Assembly (NCBI GenBank): GCA_020722365.1
Contig: DYKY01000004.1
Location: 1-42,421, forward strand
DNA: 42,421 nt
Origin: Thermoflexus sp.
GTDB taxonomy: Bacteria; Chloroflexota; Anaerolineae; B4-G1; SLSP01
Reading direction: 5' to 3'
The number at the start of each line of letters is the position of its first letter. Within the stretch, counting starts at the first letter, position 1. Of this stretch, positions 29,366 through 37,804 are shown in pieces. The translations under genes and the position numbers were made by a program. The notes beneath the pieces are model-generated. The model worked only from the letters and a program-made list of their open reading frames with translations. It was not told where the DNA came from and ran no database searches.

Positions 29366-30337
29366 GTGTTAGCAGCACCAGTTCTGCCGAAGGTCGAAGT
29401 GGAGGTCAATACTCAACAGTATGGCCGTTATGTAGTCGGCCCACTGGAGAGTGGCTATGGGGTGACGTTGGGAAATTCCTTGCGGCGTGTGTTATTGTCG
29501 TCGCTGGAAGGCGCGGCGATCACTGCTGTACGAATCACCGATATCCCGCATGAGTTTTCCGCGATCCCGGGTGTGCGGGAGGATGTGATTCAGGTTATGC
29601 TCAGATTGAAGCAGATTCGCCTATCACTGGAAGGCGAAGGCCCGCAGTATATGACGTTGCGGATCGAGGGGCCGGGTGTGGTCACGGCCGGGGACATCAT
29701 TGCCCCACCGGAGATCGAAATCCTGAACCCTGATCTGTATTTGTTTACTGTGGATAACGATGAAGCGCATCTGGATTTTGAGTTCACGGTTGAGGAGGGA
29801 CGTGGTTACCTGCCCTCCGAGGGACGGGGACGGATGCCGATTGGCGTGCTGCCGGTCGATGCGATCTTCAGCCCGGTCCGGCGCGTGAACTTCCGTGTGG
29901 ATCAGGCCCGCGTTGGGCAATTGACCAACTACGACCGCCTGATCGTGGACATCTGGACGGATGGCCGGATTGCGCCCTTGGAATCCCTCAAGGAAGCGGC
30001 GCGCATCCTGGTGATGCACTTGCGTTTGATCGCCGGCGCCGAGGTGGAAGAGGAAGTCGAAGCGGTTTCGGACGTTCAGAAAGAGGCTATCCCGTACCAG
30101 GCTTATGCGGTCCCGATTGAAGACCTGGGGTTGGGCATGCGTGTCTACAATGCCCTCAAACGCACCGGGATTTCCAACGTCGGTGAGGTGTTGGAAATGA
30201 TCACGCGGGGACGGGGTGCGATGCTGTCCATCCGCAACTTTGGTGAAAAGTCGCTGGATGAGTTGATTCTCCAACTAAAAATCAAGGGGTTCTGGACGGA
30301 CGCGGCTGAAGAAGTAGAGGCCGTGGAGATCGTCTGA
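29366..30337 (+). CDS. rpoA: DNA-directed RNA polymerase subunit alpha
   Basis: The 323-aa product dimerises to begin assembly of the polymerase. Residues about 1-230 form the N-terminal domain with ESGYGVTLGNSLRRVLLSSL; residues about 250-320 are the C-terminal promoter- and activator-binding domain with EDLGLGMRVYNALKRTGI. The GTG at 29366 follows AGGAGG. It lies between rpsD and rplQ as usual. Confidence 0.98.
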   Translation: MLAAPVLPKVEVEVNTQQYGRYVVGPLESGYGVTLGNSLRRVLLSSLEGAAITAVRITDIPHEFSAIPGVREDVIQVMLRLKQIRLSLEGEGPQYMTLRIEGPGVVTAGDIIAPPEIEILNPDLYLFTVDNDEAHLDFEFTVEEGRGYLPSEGRGRMPIGVLPVDAIFSPVRRVNFRVDQARVGQLTNYDRLIVDIWTDGRIAPLESLKEAARILVMHLRLIAGAEVEEEVEAVSDVQKEAIPYQAYAVPIEDLGLGMRVYNALKRTGISNVGEVLEMITRGRGAMLSIRNFGEKSLDELILQLKIKGFWTDAAEEVEAVEIV

Positions 30338-30360
30338 ACGCAAAGCCAGGAGGTTGAGGT

Positions 30361-30747
30361 ATGCGACATCGTGTCGCGGGTAAGAAATTAAGTCGCTCGG
30401 TGGGCCATCGGACTGCCCTGCGTCGCAATCTGGTGACGGAGTTGTTCCGCCACGACGCCATTCGCACCACACGCGCGAAGGCTGAAGCGATTCGTGGGCA
30501 GGCTGAGAAGCTGATAACGTTGGCTAAGCGGGGCCTGGCTGCTGGAGAGACGGATCCCGCTAAGGAAGTACACGCGCGCCGTCTGGCGGCTGCGCGGCTC
30601 AATGATCCTGCCATTGTGCAGAGATTGTTCAGTGAAATCGCGCCCCAGTTCCAGGATCGTCCTGGCGGTTACACGCAAATGTTCAAACTGGGCTTGCGCA
30701 AGGGCGATGCTGCCCAAATCGTTCTTTTAAAACTGGTCGAAGATTAG
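30361..30747 (+). CDS. rplQ: 50S ribosomal protein L17
   Basis: The 128-aa product has MRHRVAGKKLSRSVGHRTAL and the IRTTRAKAEAIRGQAEKLI block; the C-terminal PGGYTQMFKLGLRKGDAA is typical. AGGAGG precedes the ATG. Confidence 0.98.
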   Translation: MRHRVAGKKLSRSVGHRTALRRNLVTELFRHDAIRTTRAKAEAIRGQAEKLITLAKRGLAAGETDPAKEVHARRLAAARLNDPAIVQRLFSEIAPQFQDRPGGYTQMFKLGLRKGDAAQIVLLKLVED

Positions 30748-30792
30748 CCCGGGTGTGACACCGTCACTGCGCGGCGTCAAAGGTGGTGTGGG

Positions 30793-31533
30793 GTGCGCGT
30801 CAAAGCCGTCGTGGCTTACGATGGCACTGGATATGGGGGATTCCAACGTCAAAAGAACGCTCCCACTATCCAAGAAGAGCTGGAACAGGCGCTGGAAAAG
30901 TTGACGCAGACGTCCTGTCCTGTTTTGGCATCTGGTCGCACCGATGCCGGCGTGCATGCTGAAGGTCAGGTCGTTGCTTTCGATACGGCCTGGCCACATT
31001 CGCTGCCAGATCTGCAACGGGCGATGAATGCTGTGCTGCCTTCACAAATCGCCGTTTTGCAGATGGAGGTCGCTGCGCCGACCTTTCATCCCCGGTACGA
31101 TGCACTGCGGCGTGCTTACCGGTACACGATCTATCGCGGGGCGGTGCGCAATCCGTTCGCGGCGCGCTACAGTTTGCACGTTGCACGCACATTAAACCTG
31201 GAGGCCATGCAGGCTGCGACCTTAATGGTGGTGGGGGAGCATGATTTCGCCGCATTCGGTTCGCCATCGGTGGGGGAGAACACGGTACGCCAAATCTACA
31301 GTGCGGTGTGGATCCAGCAGGATGCGTGGTTGTATTTCGATATCGAGGCCAACGCTTTTCTGTACCGGATGGTGCGGATGTTGGTCGGCTCTTTACTTCG
31401 TGCGGGCTATGATGTACTGTCGCCAGAGGTGTTTGGCGAAATCCTGCGCGGGCGTGAGCGGCGCAAGGCCGGTCCGGCTGTAGCGCCACAGGGGTTATGC
31501 CTCAGGCATGTCTCCTATGCAGAGGGGAATTGA
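30793..31533 (+). CDS. truA: tRNA pseudouridine(38-40) synthase
   Basis: TruA turns uridines 38-40 of the tRNA anticodon stem into pseudouridine. The 246-aa product has the catalytic SGRTDAGVHAEGQV motif (Asp is the nucleophile), YDGTGYGGFQ at the start, and FLYRMVRMLVGSL. The GTG at 30793 follows AGGTGG. It sits between rplQ and rplM, a frequent arrangement. Confidence 0.96.
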   Translation: MRVKAVVAYDGTGYGGFQRQKNAPTIQEELEQALEKLTQTSCPVLASGRTDAGVHAEGQVVAFDTAWPHSLPDLQRAMNAVLPSQIAVLQMEVAAPTFHPRYDALRRAYRYTIYRGAVRNPFAARYSLHVARTLNLEAMQAATLMVVGEHDFAAFGSPSVGENTVRQIYSAVWIQQDAWLYFDIEANAFLYRMVRMLVGSLLRAGYDVLSPEVFGEILRGRERRKAGPAVAPQGLCLRHVSYAEGN

Positions 31534-31574
31534 TTGATTAAGAAGTTTCTTATTTGGATTAGGGGTGAGAAAAA

Positions 31575-32027
31575 GTGAAACAAGCGAGAATCCATAAAAC
31601 CTTTGTCGCCAAGCCGGCTGACATTGAGCGGGACTGGTACGTCGTCGACGCGACCGATTTGACCCTGGGCCGGCTGGCTACGCAAGTGGCGAGCGTGTTG
31701 CGTGGCAAGCATAAGCCGCAGTACACGCCGTATGAGGATGTGGGCGATTTTGTCATCGTGATCAATGCGGAAAAGGTCCAGGTGACAGGCAGGAAGCTGG
31801 ATCAGAAGATGTATTATCATCATACCGGCTATCCCGGCGGCATCAAATCGATCAGCTTGCGCAAACAACTGCAGAAGCATCCTGAGCGGGTCATCGAACA
31901 CGCGGTGAAGGGTATGTTGCCGCACGGTCCGTTGGGCCGCCGTCAATTCAAGAAGCTCAAGGTCTACGTTGGCCCTGAACATCCGCATCAAGCCCAGTCA
32001 CCTAAGCCAATGCCAATCGCTGAATAG
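31575..32027 (+). CDS. rplM: 50S ribosomal protein L13
   Basis: L13 is an early assembly protein. The 150-aa product has [40 protein letters not shown] and the C-terminal [19 protein letters not shown]. The start is GTG at 31575 after AGGGGTGAG. It forms a pair with rpsI as in most bacteria. Confidence 0.98.
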   Translation: MKQARIHKTFVAKPADIERDWYVVDATDLTLGRLATQVASVLRGKHKPQYTPYEDVGDFVIVINAEKVQVTGRKLDQKMYYHHTGYPGGIKSISLRKQLQKHPERVIEHAVKGMLPHGPLGRRQFKKLKVYVGPEHPHQAQSPKPMPIAE

Positions 32028-32049
32028 ACAGCATAAGGAGTGTCGATTT

Positions 32050-32436
32050 ATGTATTACGAAGGAACAGGACGTAGAAAGACGGCGACGGCGCGCGTACGC
32101 CTGCACACGGAAGGCAGTGGGCAGTTAATGGTCAATGGGCAGCTCTATCAGGACTATTTCCGTCGTGACGTGGATTGGAATAGCGTGATGATGCCCTTGA
32201 AACTCACCGGCACCGAAGCTCAATTCGATGTCACCGTTTTGGTAGAGGGCGGCGGCGTCACCGGGCAGTCGGAAGCCGTGCGCATGGGCATTTCGCGCGC
32301 GCTTCTCAAGGTTGATCCTGAGTTTCGTACTTTGTTGCGCAAAGCAGGCATTCTGACCCGCGACGCGCGCGAGAAGGAGCGGAAAAAGCCAGGTCTCAAG
32401 CGGGCGCGCAAGGCTCCACAATACACGAAGCGTTAG
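32050..32436 (+). CDS. rpsI: 30S ribosomal protein S9
   Basis: S9's tail reaches P-site tRNA. The 128-aa product starts MYYEGTGRRKTATARVRL, and ends with the conserved GLKRARKAPQYTKR-type tail. The ATG at 32050 follows AAGGAG. It is the last gene of the ribosomal run. Confidence 0.98.
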   Translation: MYYEGTGRRKTATARVRLHTEGSGQLMVNGQLYQDYFRRDVDWNSVMMPLKLTGTEAQFDVTVLVEGGGVTGQSEAVRMGISRALLKVDPEFRTLLRKAGILTRDAREKERKKPGLKRARKAPQYTKR

Positions 32437-32474
32437 TCGCTTGCAGTTTGTTTGCTGGCGTGGTTTAGACGTGG

Positions 32475-32511
32475 CAGGTAGGCAATCACCAGATTGCCTA
32501 CCTGTTTGTTG
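32475..32511 (+). terminator. Intrinsic terminator of the ribosomal operon
   Basis: CAGGTAGGCAAT (32475-32486) pairs exactly with ATTGCCTACCTG (32493-32504), then TTTGTTG. A 12-bp stem with a 6-base loop closes the run 38 bases after rpsI. Confidence 0.9.
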
Positions 32512-32550
32512 TATAACGTAGCAGATCAGCAAGGATATGAGCGAGGAAAA

Positions 32551-33996
32551 ATGTCCCACATCACGATTGTTGGTTTAGGTCCCGGTACTTTTGAGCAACT
32601 GACACAGGAGGCGCTGACCACACTGTCTCAAGCCTCCGAGGTGTGGTTGCGCACGGCGCGCCACCCGGTTGTTTCACACCTCCCCGCCGGCCCGGCGATC
32701 CACTCGTTCGATAGCCTTTACGAAGAGGCGCGAACGTTCGAGGAGGTTTACGCGACCATAGTGCAGCGGGTGCTGGCGTTAGGCGCACGCGCGGAGGGCG
32801 TCGTGTATGCTGTGCCCGGACACCCCCTTGTGGGAGAAGCGACGGTCACGCAGATCCTCAAGGCCGCGCGCGAAACCGGCATCCCCACGCGCATCGTTTC
32901 CGGCTTGAGCTTCATCGAACCGACGTTGACGGCTCTCGCTTTGGATGCGTTGGATGGCCTGCAAATCGTGGATGCGCTCGACGTGATCGGGTCGTACTAC
33001 CCAATCTTGAACCCCGACAGACCTGCGCTGATCGCACAGGTTTACAGCCGGGCCGTGGCCTCCGATCTGAAACTCGTGTTGATGAATCTCTATTCTGACG
33101 AGCACCAGACTGCTCTGGTCGATGCTGCGGGGACGGCGGCGGAGACGGTGATTTGGGGGCCGCTTTACGAAATCGATCACCGCGATCACACTCCCTTGAC
33201 CTCGCTTTATGTCGCGCCATTGCCTTACGTGGGCGGTTTCGAGCATCTGCTGGAGACGGTGGCGCATCTGCGCAGCCCTGAAGGCTGTCCCTGGGATCGC
33301 GAGCAGACGCACGCGAGCCTGCGTGAAACCTTGCTGGAGGAAACCTACGAAGTCCTGGAAGCCCTGGACACGGAGGACGACGACGCGCTCCGTGAGGAAT
33401 TGGGGGATCTGCTGTTGCAGGTGGTGATGCACGCGCAGATTGCCGGAGAAGAGGGCGCGTTTCAGATGTCGGACGTGATCGCCCACATTGATGCCAAACT
33501 GAAGCGTCGCCACCCGCATGTATGGGGCGCGGTGCAGGTTGCCGATGCGCACGAGGTTATCGTCAATTGGGAGGCAATCAAGCACGAGGAGCGTAAGAAT
33601 GCGCGTGCGGGCAAAGCCCGTTATTTGCTGGATGGCGTTCCCAAGACGTTACCGGCATTGGCGCAAGCCCACGCCTACAACAGCCGCGCGGCGCGCGTAG
33701 GTCTGGATATGGTTGAAATCGCCGCCGATGTTGCGCACATGCAGCAGGCGGTCGAGACCTTCTTGCAGGCATATGCTGTTGAAGAGCGCGGCGCGGCGCT
33801 TGGTGAGGCATTGTTTGCGATTGCCCAATCCGCCGGTCGTTTGGCCCTCGATCCCGAAGCCGTGCTGCGGGAAGCCAATCTGCGATTTGCCCGGCGTATG
33901 CGTTATGTGGAGCAGGCAGCCCGCGAAAAGGGCGTGACGCTGGCATCGTTGGATGCGGTGGAACGTCTGCGGCTCTGGCGTGAGAGTGCAGAATAA
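32551..33996 (+). CDS. Tetrapyrrole methylase / MazG fusion protein (YabN-like)
   Basis: The 481-aa product joins two domains. Residues 1 to about 220 are a SAM-dependent tetrapyrrole-methylase fold starting HITIVGLGPG and with VYAVPGHPLVGE. Residues about 230-470 are a MazG nucleoside-triphosphate pyrophosphohydrolase with the EExxE...ExxD site: LLEETYEVLEAL and REELGDLLLQVVMHA. CPWDREQTHASLR and WEAIKHEERK are MazG hallmarks. This is the YabN architecture. The MazG part removes abnormal or excess NTPs; the methylase substrate is unknown. The ATG at 32551 follows GCGAGGAAAA, and the frame upstream runs into the terminator. Confidence 0.9.
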   Translation: MSHITIVGLGPGTFEQLTQEALTTLSQASEVWLRTARHPVVSHLPAGPAIHSFDSLYEEARTFEEVYATIVQRVLALGARAEGVVYAVPGHPLVGEATVTQILKAARETGIPTRIVSGLSFIEPTLTALALDALDGLQIVDALDVIGSYYPILNPDRPALIAQVYSRAVASDLKLVLMNLYSDEHQTALVDAAGTAAETVIWGPLYEIDHRDHTPLTSLYVAPLPYVGGFEHLLETVAHLRSPEGCPWDREQTHASLRETLLEETYEVLEALDTEDDDALREELGDLLLQVVMHAQIAGEEGAFQMSDVIAHIDAKLKRRHPHVWGAVQVADAHEVIVNWEAIKHEERKNARAGKARYLLDGVPKTLPALAQAHAYNSRAARVGLDMVEIAADVAHMQQAVETFLQAYAVEERGAALGEALFAIAQSAGRLALDPEAVLREANLRFARRMRYVEQAAREKGVTLASLDAVERLRLWRESAE

Positions 33997-33999
33997 CTA

Positions 34000-34048
34000 C
34001 CAAGACACTAAGTCACAAAGGGTAACGAGGTTTCTCTTCGTGTCTTGG
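34000..34048. repeat. Inverted repeat, possibly dispersed
   Basis: CCAAGACAC (34000-34008) and GTGTCTTGG (34040-34048) flank CACAAAGG-type sequence. From memory, this 'caagacactaagtcacaaag ... gtgtcttggtgc' type of segment recurs in intergenic regions of several environmental bacterial genomes. That it is dispersed in this genome is inference. Confidence 0.5.
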
Positions 34049-34078
34049 TGCCTTCGTGCGGAAAATGATCCGCACGGC

Positions 34079-34108
34079 AAACTCCCGGTTTGGGCCGGGA
34101 GTTTCGTT
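34079..34108 (+). terminator. Intrinsic terminator after the MazG fusion
   Basis: AAACTCCCGG (34079-34088) pairs with CCGGGAGTTT (34095-34104), loop TTTGGG, followed by CGTTTG. It lies between the convergent MazG and thioredoxin genes, and may serve both strands. Confidence 0.8.
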
Positions 34109-34131
34109 TGTGGGGGCAGCCCGGGCGAGTT

Positions 34132-34458
34132 TTACGCGAGATAGGGCTGCAATTCCCGGATAAGCGCGGCCTTGGTGCGATTGCCAACCAGTCGTGTGAC
34201 CTCTTGACCACCCTTGAAGATGATCATGGTGGGGATGTTCATGACGCCATGATGGGTCGCCAGTGCAGATTCCTCCTGCACATTGACTTTGGCGATTTTC
34301 AGTTGCCCATCGAGGTCAACAGCCACCTCTTCCAGCGTCGGGCCTAATTTCCGGCAGGGATGACACCACTCCGCCCAAAAATCCACCAGGACCGGCAGTG
34401 TTGCTTGCGTGACCTCGGCGTCAAAGCTTTGTTCGTCTACATGTGTTACAGTTCCCAT
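34132..34458 (-). CDS. trxA: Thioredoxin with a WCHPC active site
   Basis: The 108-aa product has the thioredoxin fold: VLVDFWAEWCHPCRKLGPTL and the cis-Pro block NIPTMIIFKGG. The redox motif is CHPC, not the usual CGPC, which should raise the redox potential or change partner choice. The ATG at 34458 follows GGAGG. It has its own promoter, facing away from the LysM-M23 genes. Confidence 0.93.
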   Translation of the reverse strand: MGTVTHVDEQSFDAEVTQATLPVLVDFWAEWCHPCRKLGPTLEEVAVDLDGQLKIAKVNVQEESALATHHGVMNIPTMIIFKGGQEVTRLVGNRTKAALIRELQPYLA

Positions 34459-34553
34459 TCCATTTACCTCCGTTTAGTATCAGTTTTGTGCGCTAGGATT
34501 TCGGTGGGACGGCGTGTAATCCCTGCTGCGGGCATTTTCTCGAACCGGCTGTG

Positions 34554-34581
34554 ATTATCGCACGGCTGAACGCATTGTCAA
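34554..34581 (-). promoter_or_regulatory. Promoter of the thioredoxin gene
   Basis: On the minus strand TTGACA (34581-34576), 16 bases, and GATAAT (34559-34554). The leader to the ATG at 34458 is about 90 bases. Confidence 0.75.
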
Positions 34582-34639
34582 GAACAGATTTGCATCTGTA
34601 GTTCACCGATCTCGTCAGAGAATCGTCAGATTCGAGAGG

Positions 34640-34668
34640 TTGCCATTTATTTTTTCTTATGTTATAAT
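34640..34668 (+). promoter_or_regulatory. Promoter of the LysM-M23 pair
   Basis: TTGCCA (34640-34645), 17 bases, and TATAAT (34663-34668). It lies about 40 bases before the start codon and is divergent from the thioredoxin promoter. Confidence 0.8.
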
Positions 34669-34709
34669 AAACTTGTTGGCGGTTTAAGATCGTCACAAGG
34701 CTTGTGATT

Positions 34710-35924
34710 ATGGAAAATACACAAGAAAGTAGTTTACAAGAAATAGATAGTTCACGCCCACAGAGGAGTATCTCTAGTCTTATTGGGCGAATTATAGGCA
34801 GTACGACGGCGATAGTTTGGCGGTGGGGGAATGACCGCCGGGCTGTCGCTGCTTTTGTTGGCCGTTATAGCGCCCACATGTCTATTTTGGTGTTGGCGTT
34901 ATTGATTGGACTGGCCGGGCGTATTGCGCTGGCACCGATCAGTGTGGCGGTAACACCTGAGGCCGGTGTGATGTCTTTGCCGGTTGCCGCTGAACCAGAG
35001 GCTACTCCGACAGCTTCTGTGACCGAAACCCTTCCGATATGGCAAAACGCCAATCAAGTGTCGCGTGCCGTCTTCAGAATGGCACAGCCCCGTACCGATA
35101 TCCCCGAACGGGTGCGTTTGGAAGTGATCACCTACACCGTCCAATCTGGCGATAACATCTTCTTCATTGCGGAACGTTTCAAATTGTCGCCTTATTCGAT
35201 TGCGTGGGCCAATATGGAAACCCTGCAAGGGTCTCCCTGGATGATTCAACCGGGCCTTACACTCTTCATTCCCCCTGTTGATGGCGCTTATCACACGGTG
35301 ATGGCGGGCGAAACCCTCGACAGTATTGCCGAGTTGTATGAGGTACAGGCTTCTGCCCTCGACAATGTGTGGAACAAGCTTGAGCCAGGTGTTGCGCTCT
35401 ACGAAGGCCAGCAGTTGGTGATCCCCGGTGGGGTGGGTGAGGACGTGGAATGGGAAGCGCCGCCCCCCGATCCAGTTGCGCCGGGTGTTTATGCAGCAGC
35501 CGCTAGTTGGGGCGCGTGTGGGGATGTCGCCGTCAGCGGCCCTGGAGCCACAGGATGGTTTATCTTGCCGACGGGGTCGTATGCTGTTTCTGGATGGTAT
35601 TTTGGCGACCCCCGTAATCCTGGGCATATCGGTCTGGATTACATGTGCCGTTTGGGCGATCCCATCTATGCCGCCGATAATGGCGTGGTTGTGTTCGCCG
35701 GATGGGGCGGTGGCTACGGCAATCTGGTGCGGGTGCGGCATGGCAATGGCTATGAAACGTACTACGCGCACTTCAGTGCTTTTGAGGTTGGATGTGGGCA
35801 GGCGGTCTATCAGGGCCAGGTCCTCGGGTATTGTGGCTCTACGGGTTGGTCGACCGGACCGCACCTGCACTACGAAATCCGTTTCAACGGTGTTCCTCAG
35901 AACCCTCAACTTTTTGAGCCATGA
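34710..35924 (+). CDS. LysM-M23 peptidoglycan endopeptidase, first of a tandem pair
   Basis: The 404-aa product has a single membrane segment at about 57-75 after a cytoplasmic basic stretch, so it is a signal-anchored envelope protein. Two LysM repeats follow: one starts with TYTVQSGDNIFFIAERF, the other with YHTVMAGETLDSIAELY. The C-terminal M23 domain has GHIGLD (zinc ligands His and Asp), YYAHFS and GPHLHYEIRF, so the metallopeptidase site is complete. It should cut peptide cross-links in peptidoglycan during growth or division. ATG 34710 is chosen (AAGG at 9 bases); GTG 34704 is an alternative. It overlaps the next gene by ATGA. Confidence 0.88.
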   Translation: MENTQESSLQEIDSSRPQRSISSLIGRIIGSTTAIVWRWGNDRRAVAAFVGRYSAHMSILVLALLIGLAGRIALAPISVAVTPEAGVMSLPVAAEPEATPTASVTETLPIWQNANQVSRAVFRMAQPRTDIPERVRLEVITYTVQSGDNIFFIAERFKLSPYSIAWANMETLQGSPWMIQPGLTLFIPPVDGAYHTVMAGETLDSIAELYEVQASALDNVWNKLEPGVALYEGQQLVIPGGVGEDVEWEAPPPDPVAPGVYAAAASWGACGDVAVSGPGATGWFILPTGSYAVSGWYFGDPRNPGHIGLDYMCRLGDPIYAADNGVVVFAGWGGGYGNLVRVRHGNGYETYYAHFSAFEVGCGQAVYQGQVLGYCGSTGWSTGPHLHYEIRFNGVPQNPQLFEP

Positions 35925-37039
35925 GTATGCCTGCCAAGCCTCCCCAACGAGATAGCCTTGCCTGGCATATCCCTCCCCTGATTCGCTTATTCACGCGCTT
36001 TGCTGTGTGGGTGTGGCGCTGGCGCGGCGACCGCGAGGCGCAACGTCCTGTGTTGGGCCGGTTGGCCTCGCACGTTGCGCTCGTGCTAACCCTGGTGCTG
36101 TTTGTCGTCCTGGGCAGCATAAAATACGACTTCATTGTCTCTGCTTCTCAGGCGGCGGGTGATCTTGCCTCGCGGAATGCAAACGCCAATGTTGATGCCC
36201 TTACCACATCGTCGCCACGCTCGTACTATCGCGGTAGGGGGAACACGGGCATTACTCGCCAGGCTGAGGCGCACACAGCCATTCCTGACCGCCCGCGTTT
36301 GGAGATCATCACCTACGTGGTGCAGCCGGGCGATACCGCTGAGTTGATTGCGCAATCGTTTGGCCTGCAGCCGACGACGTTGATGTGGTCGAATCCGGAG
36401 ATGGAGAAGATGCCCGACCTGCTGCAGGTGGGGCAAGTCTTGACGATTCTGCCCATTGATGGGGTTTACCACACGGTCGCCCTCAGCGATACGTTTGAGT
36501 CCCTGGCCGAGAAGTATAAAGTCACCGCTGAGGCGATTACCACCTGCCCCTTCAACACGATCCCGGCAGATGGACAGTTGGCTGTAGGCGATAAACTGAT
36601 TATCCCGGGCGGAACCAAGCCGTATGTGGCGCGCGAGGTGACAACGTATCAGGGACCGGTGGATACCGAAGTGACCGGCGCGGGTATTTTCTACTGGCCG
36701 GCATCTGGCGTCCTGACCCAGGGATATTGGTACGGTCATCGCGCTATTGACATCGGCGGAGCGGTGGGATCGGCCATTGTGGCCTCGGATGGCGGCTATG
36801 TAAGTTTTGCTGGCTGGACGGATATTGGGTACGGTTATCTGGTCGTGCTGGATCACGCCAATGGCTTCCAAACCTATTACGCGCACTTGAGCCATATTTA
36901 TGTCACCGAAGGCGAAACGGTATATGCGGGCGAGGTCATCGGCGCGATGGGGAGCACGGGAAATTCAACCGGACCGCACCTGCACTATGAAATTCGCTAC
37001 AACGGCTACCCGACCAACCCCTTGATTTATCTGCCGTGA
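35921..37039 (+). CDS. LysM-M23 peptidoglycan endopeptidase, second of a tandem pair
   Basis: This 372-aa paralogue of the preceding gene has the same order: basic cytoplasmic start, one membrane segment (about 50-67), two LysM repeats (TYVVQPGDTAELIAQSF, then YHTVALSDTFESLAEKY), and an M23 domain with HRAIDIG, YYAHLS and GPHLHYEIRY. The start ATG lies in the ATGA overlap with the first copy and has no ribosome binding site of its own, so translation is coupled. The two copies have diverged strongly in the N-terminal half, so they may act on different sites or as a hetero-complex. Confidence 0.88.
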   Translation: MSMPAKPPQRDSLAWHIPPLIRLFTRFAVWVWRWRGDREAQRPVLGRLASHVALVLTLVLFVVLGSIKYDFIVSASQAAGDLASRNANANVDALTTSSPRSYYRGRGNTGITRQAEAHTAIPDRPRLEIITYVVQPGDTAELIAQSFGLQPTTLMWSNPEMEKMPDLLQVGQVLTILPIDGVYHTVALSDTFESLAEKYKVTAEAITTCPFNTIPADGQLAVGDKLIIPGGTKPYVAREVTTYQGPVDTEVTGAGIFYWPASGVLTQGYWYGHRAIDIGGAVGSAIVASDGGYVSFAGWTDIGYGYLVVLDHANGFQTYYAHLSHIYVTEGETVYAGEVIGAMGSTGNSTGPHLHYEIRYNGYPTNPLIYLP

Positions 37040-37063
37040 CAGGCAAACCGGATCCGGTTACAG

Positions 37064-37086
37064 ACGAGCCGCAAGGCTCGTTTTTT
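37064..37086 (+). terminator. Intrinsic terminator after the LysM-M23 pair
   Basis: ACGAGCC (37064-37070), GCAA loop, GGCTCGT (37075-37081), then a T-run. It lies between the M23 gene and the HD gene, only 20 bases before the latter's start. Confidence 0.88.
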
Positions 37087-37105
37087 GTTGCGAAAGAGGA
37101 GGAGG

Positions 37106-37756
37106 ATGGTGATTAGACCGGAGCCTTTGGCGATTGACGAAGCACGGCGTCTGTATACCGGCGCCGACAGCGTGCACGATTTCGATCACATCTTGCGTGT
37201 GTTGACGCTGGCGGAGCGCATTGCCCGGGCGGAAGGCGCCGACCTGGAGGTGGTGCGTACGGCGACGCTATTGCACGATTGGGGACGGGCCGAGGCAGAC
37301 GCCGCCGGGCAGAATCATGCCGCGGTCGCCGCTGCACGGGCGCAAGCCTACCTATCGGCGCGGGGACATTTGCCGGCGTGGATCGAGGCTGTGGTCCACG
37401 CAATTGCTGCGCATCGCTTTCGTGTCGCACCGGAACCGGCGACATTGGAGGCGCAGGTGCTGTTCGACGCGGATAAACTGGACGCGATCGGCGCGATCGG
37501 CATCGCGCGCGCGTTCGCATACGGCGGCGCGCACCAACAACGGTTGTGGGCGCCGATGGTTGCCGTCGACCTGGCGCGTTGGGAGGCCAATGGCGACGAT
37601 ACTGCTCATACGCCGGTCCACGAGTTTGTGGTGAAGCTCTCGCGCATCCAGGAACGGTTATATACCAACGAGGGGCGGGCGATTGCCCAGGAACGCCACC
37701 GTTATATGGAGGCGTTTTACCACCGGTTGGATGCCGAAGTACAGGGTTTGCTGTAA
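37106..37756 (+). CDS. HD-domain phosphohydrolase
   Basis: The 216-aa product has the HD pattern: H in DFDHILRV, the LLHDWG pair, and DADKLDAIG. This is the class of small HD hydrolases that act on nucleotides or phosphate esters with a divalent metal; the substrate is unknown. GAGGAGG lies a few bases before ATG 37106; GTG one codon later is as good. A terminator lies just before it, so it either has a hidden promoter or depends on readthrough. Confidence 0.85.
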   Translation: MVIRPEPLAIDEARRLYTGADSVHDFDHILRVLTLAERIARAEGADLEVVRTATLLHDWGRAEADAAGQNHAAVAAARAQAYLSARGHLPAWIEAVVHAIAAHRFRVAPEPATLEAQVLFDADKLDAIGAIGIARAFAYGGAHQQRLWAPMVAVDLARWEANGDDTAHTPVHEFVVKLSRIQERLYTNEGRAIAQERHRYMEAFYHRLDAEVQGLL

Positions 37757-37758
37757 AC

Positions 37759-37793
37759 AAAAAGCCGGATGTGAGTACCCCATCCGGCTTTTT
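37759..37793. terminator. Bidirectional terminator between the HD gene and lysS
   Basis: AAAAAGCCGGATG (37759-37771) pairs with CATCCGGCTTTTT (37781-37793). The A-run and T-run at the two ends make it work for both convergent genes. Confidence 0.93.
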
Positions 37794-37804
37794 CTGTATG
37801 ATCG

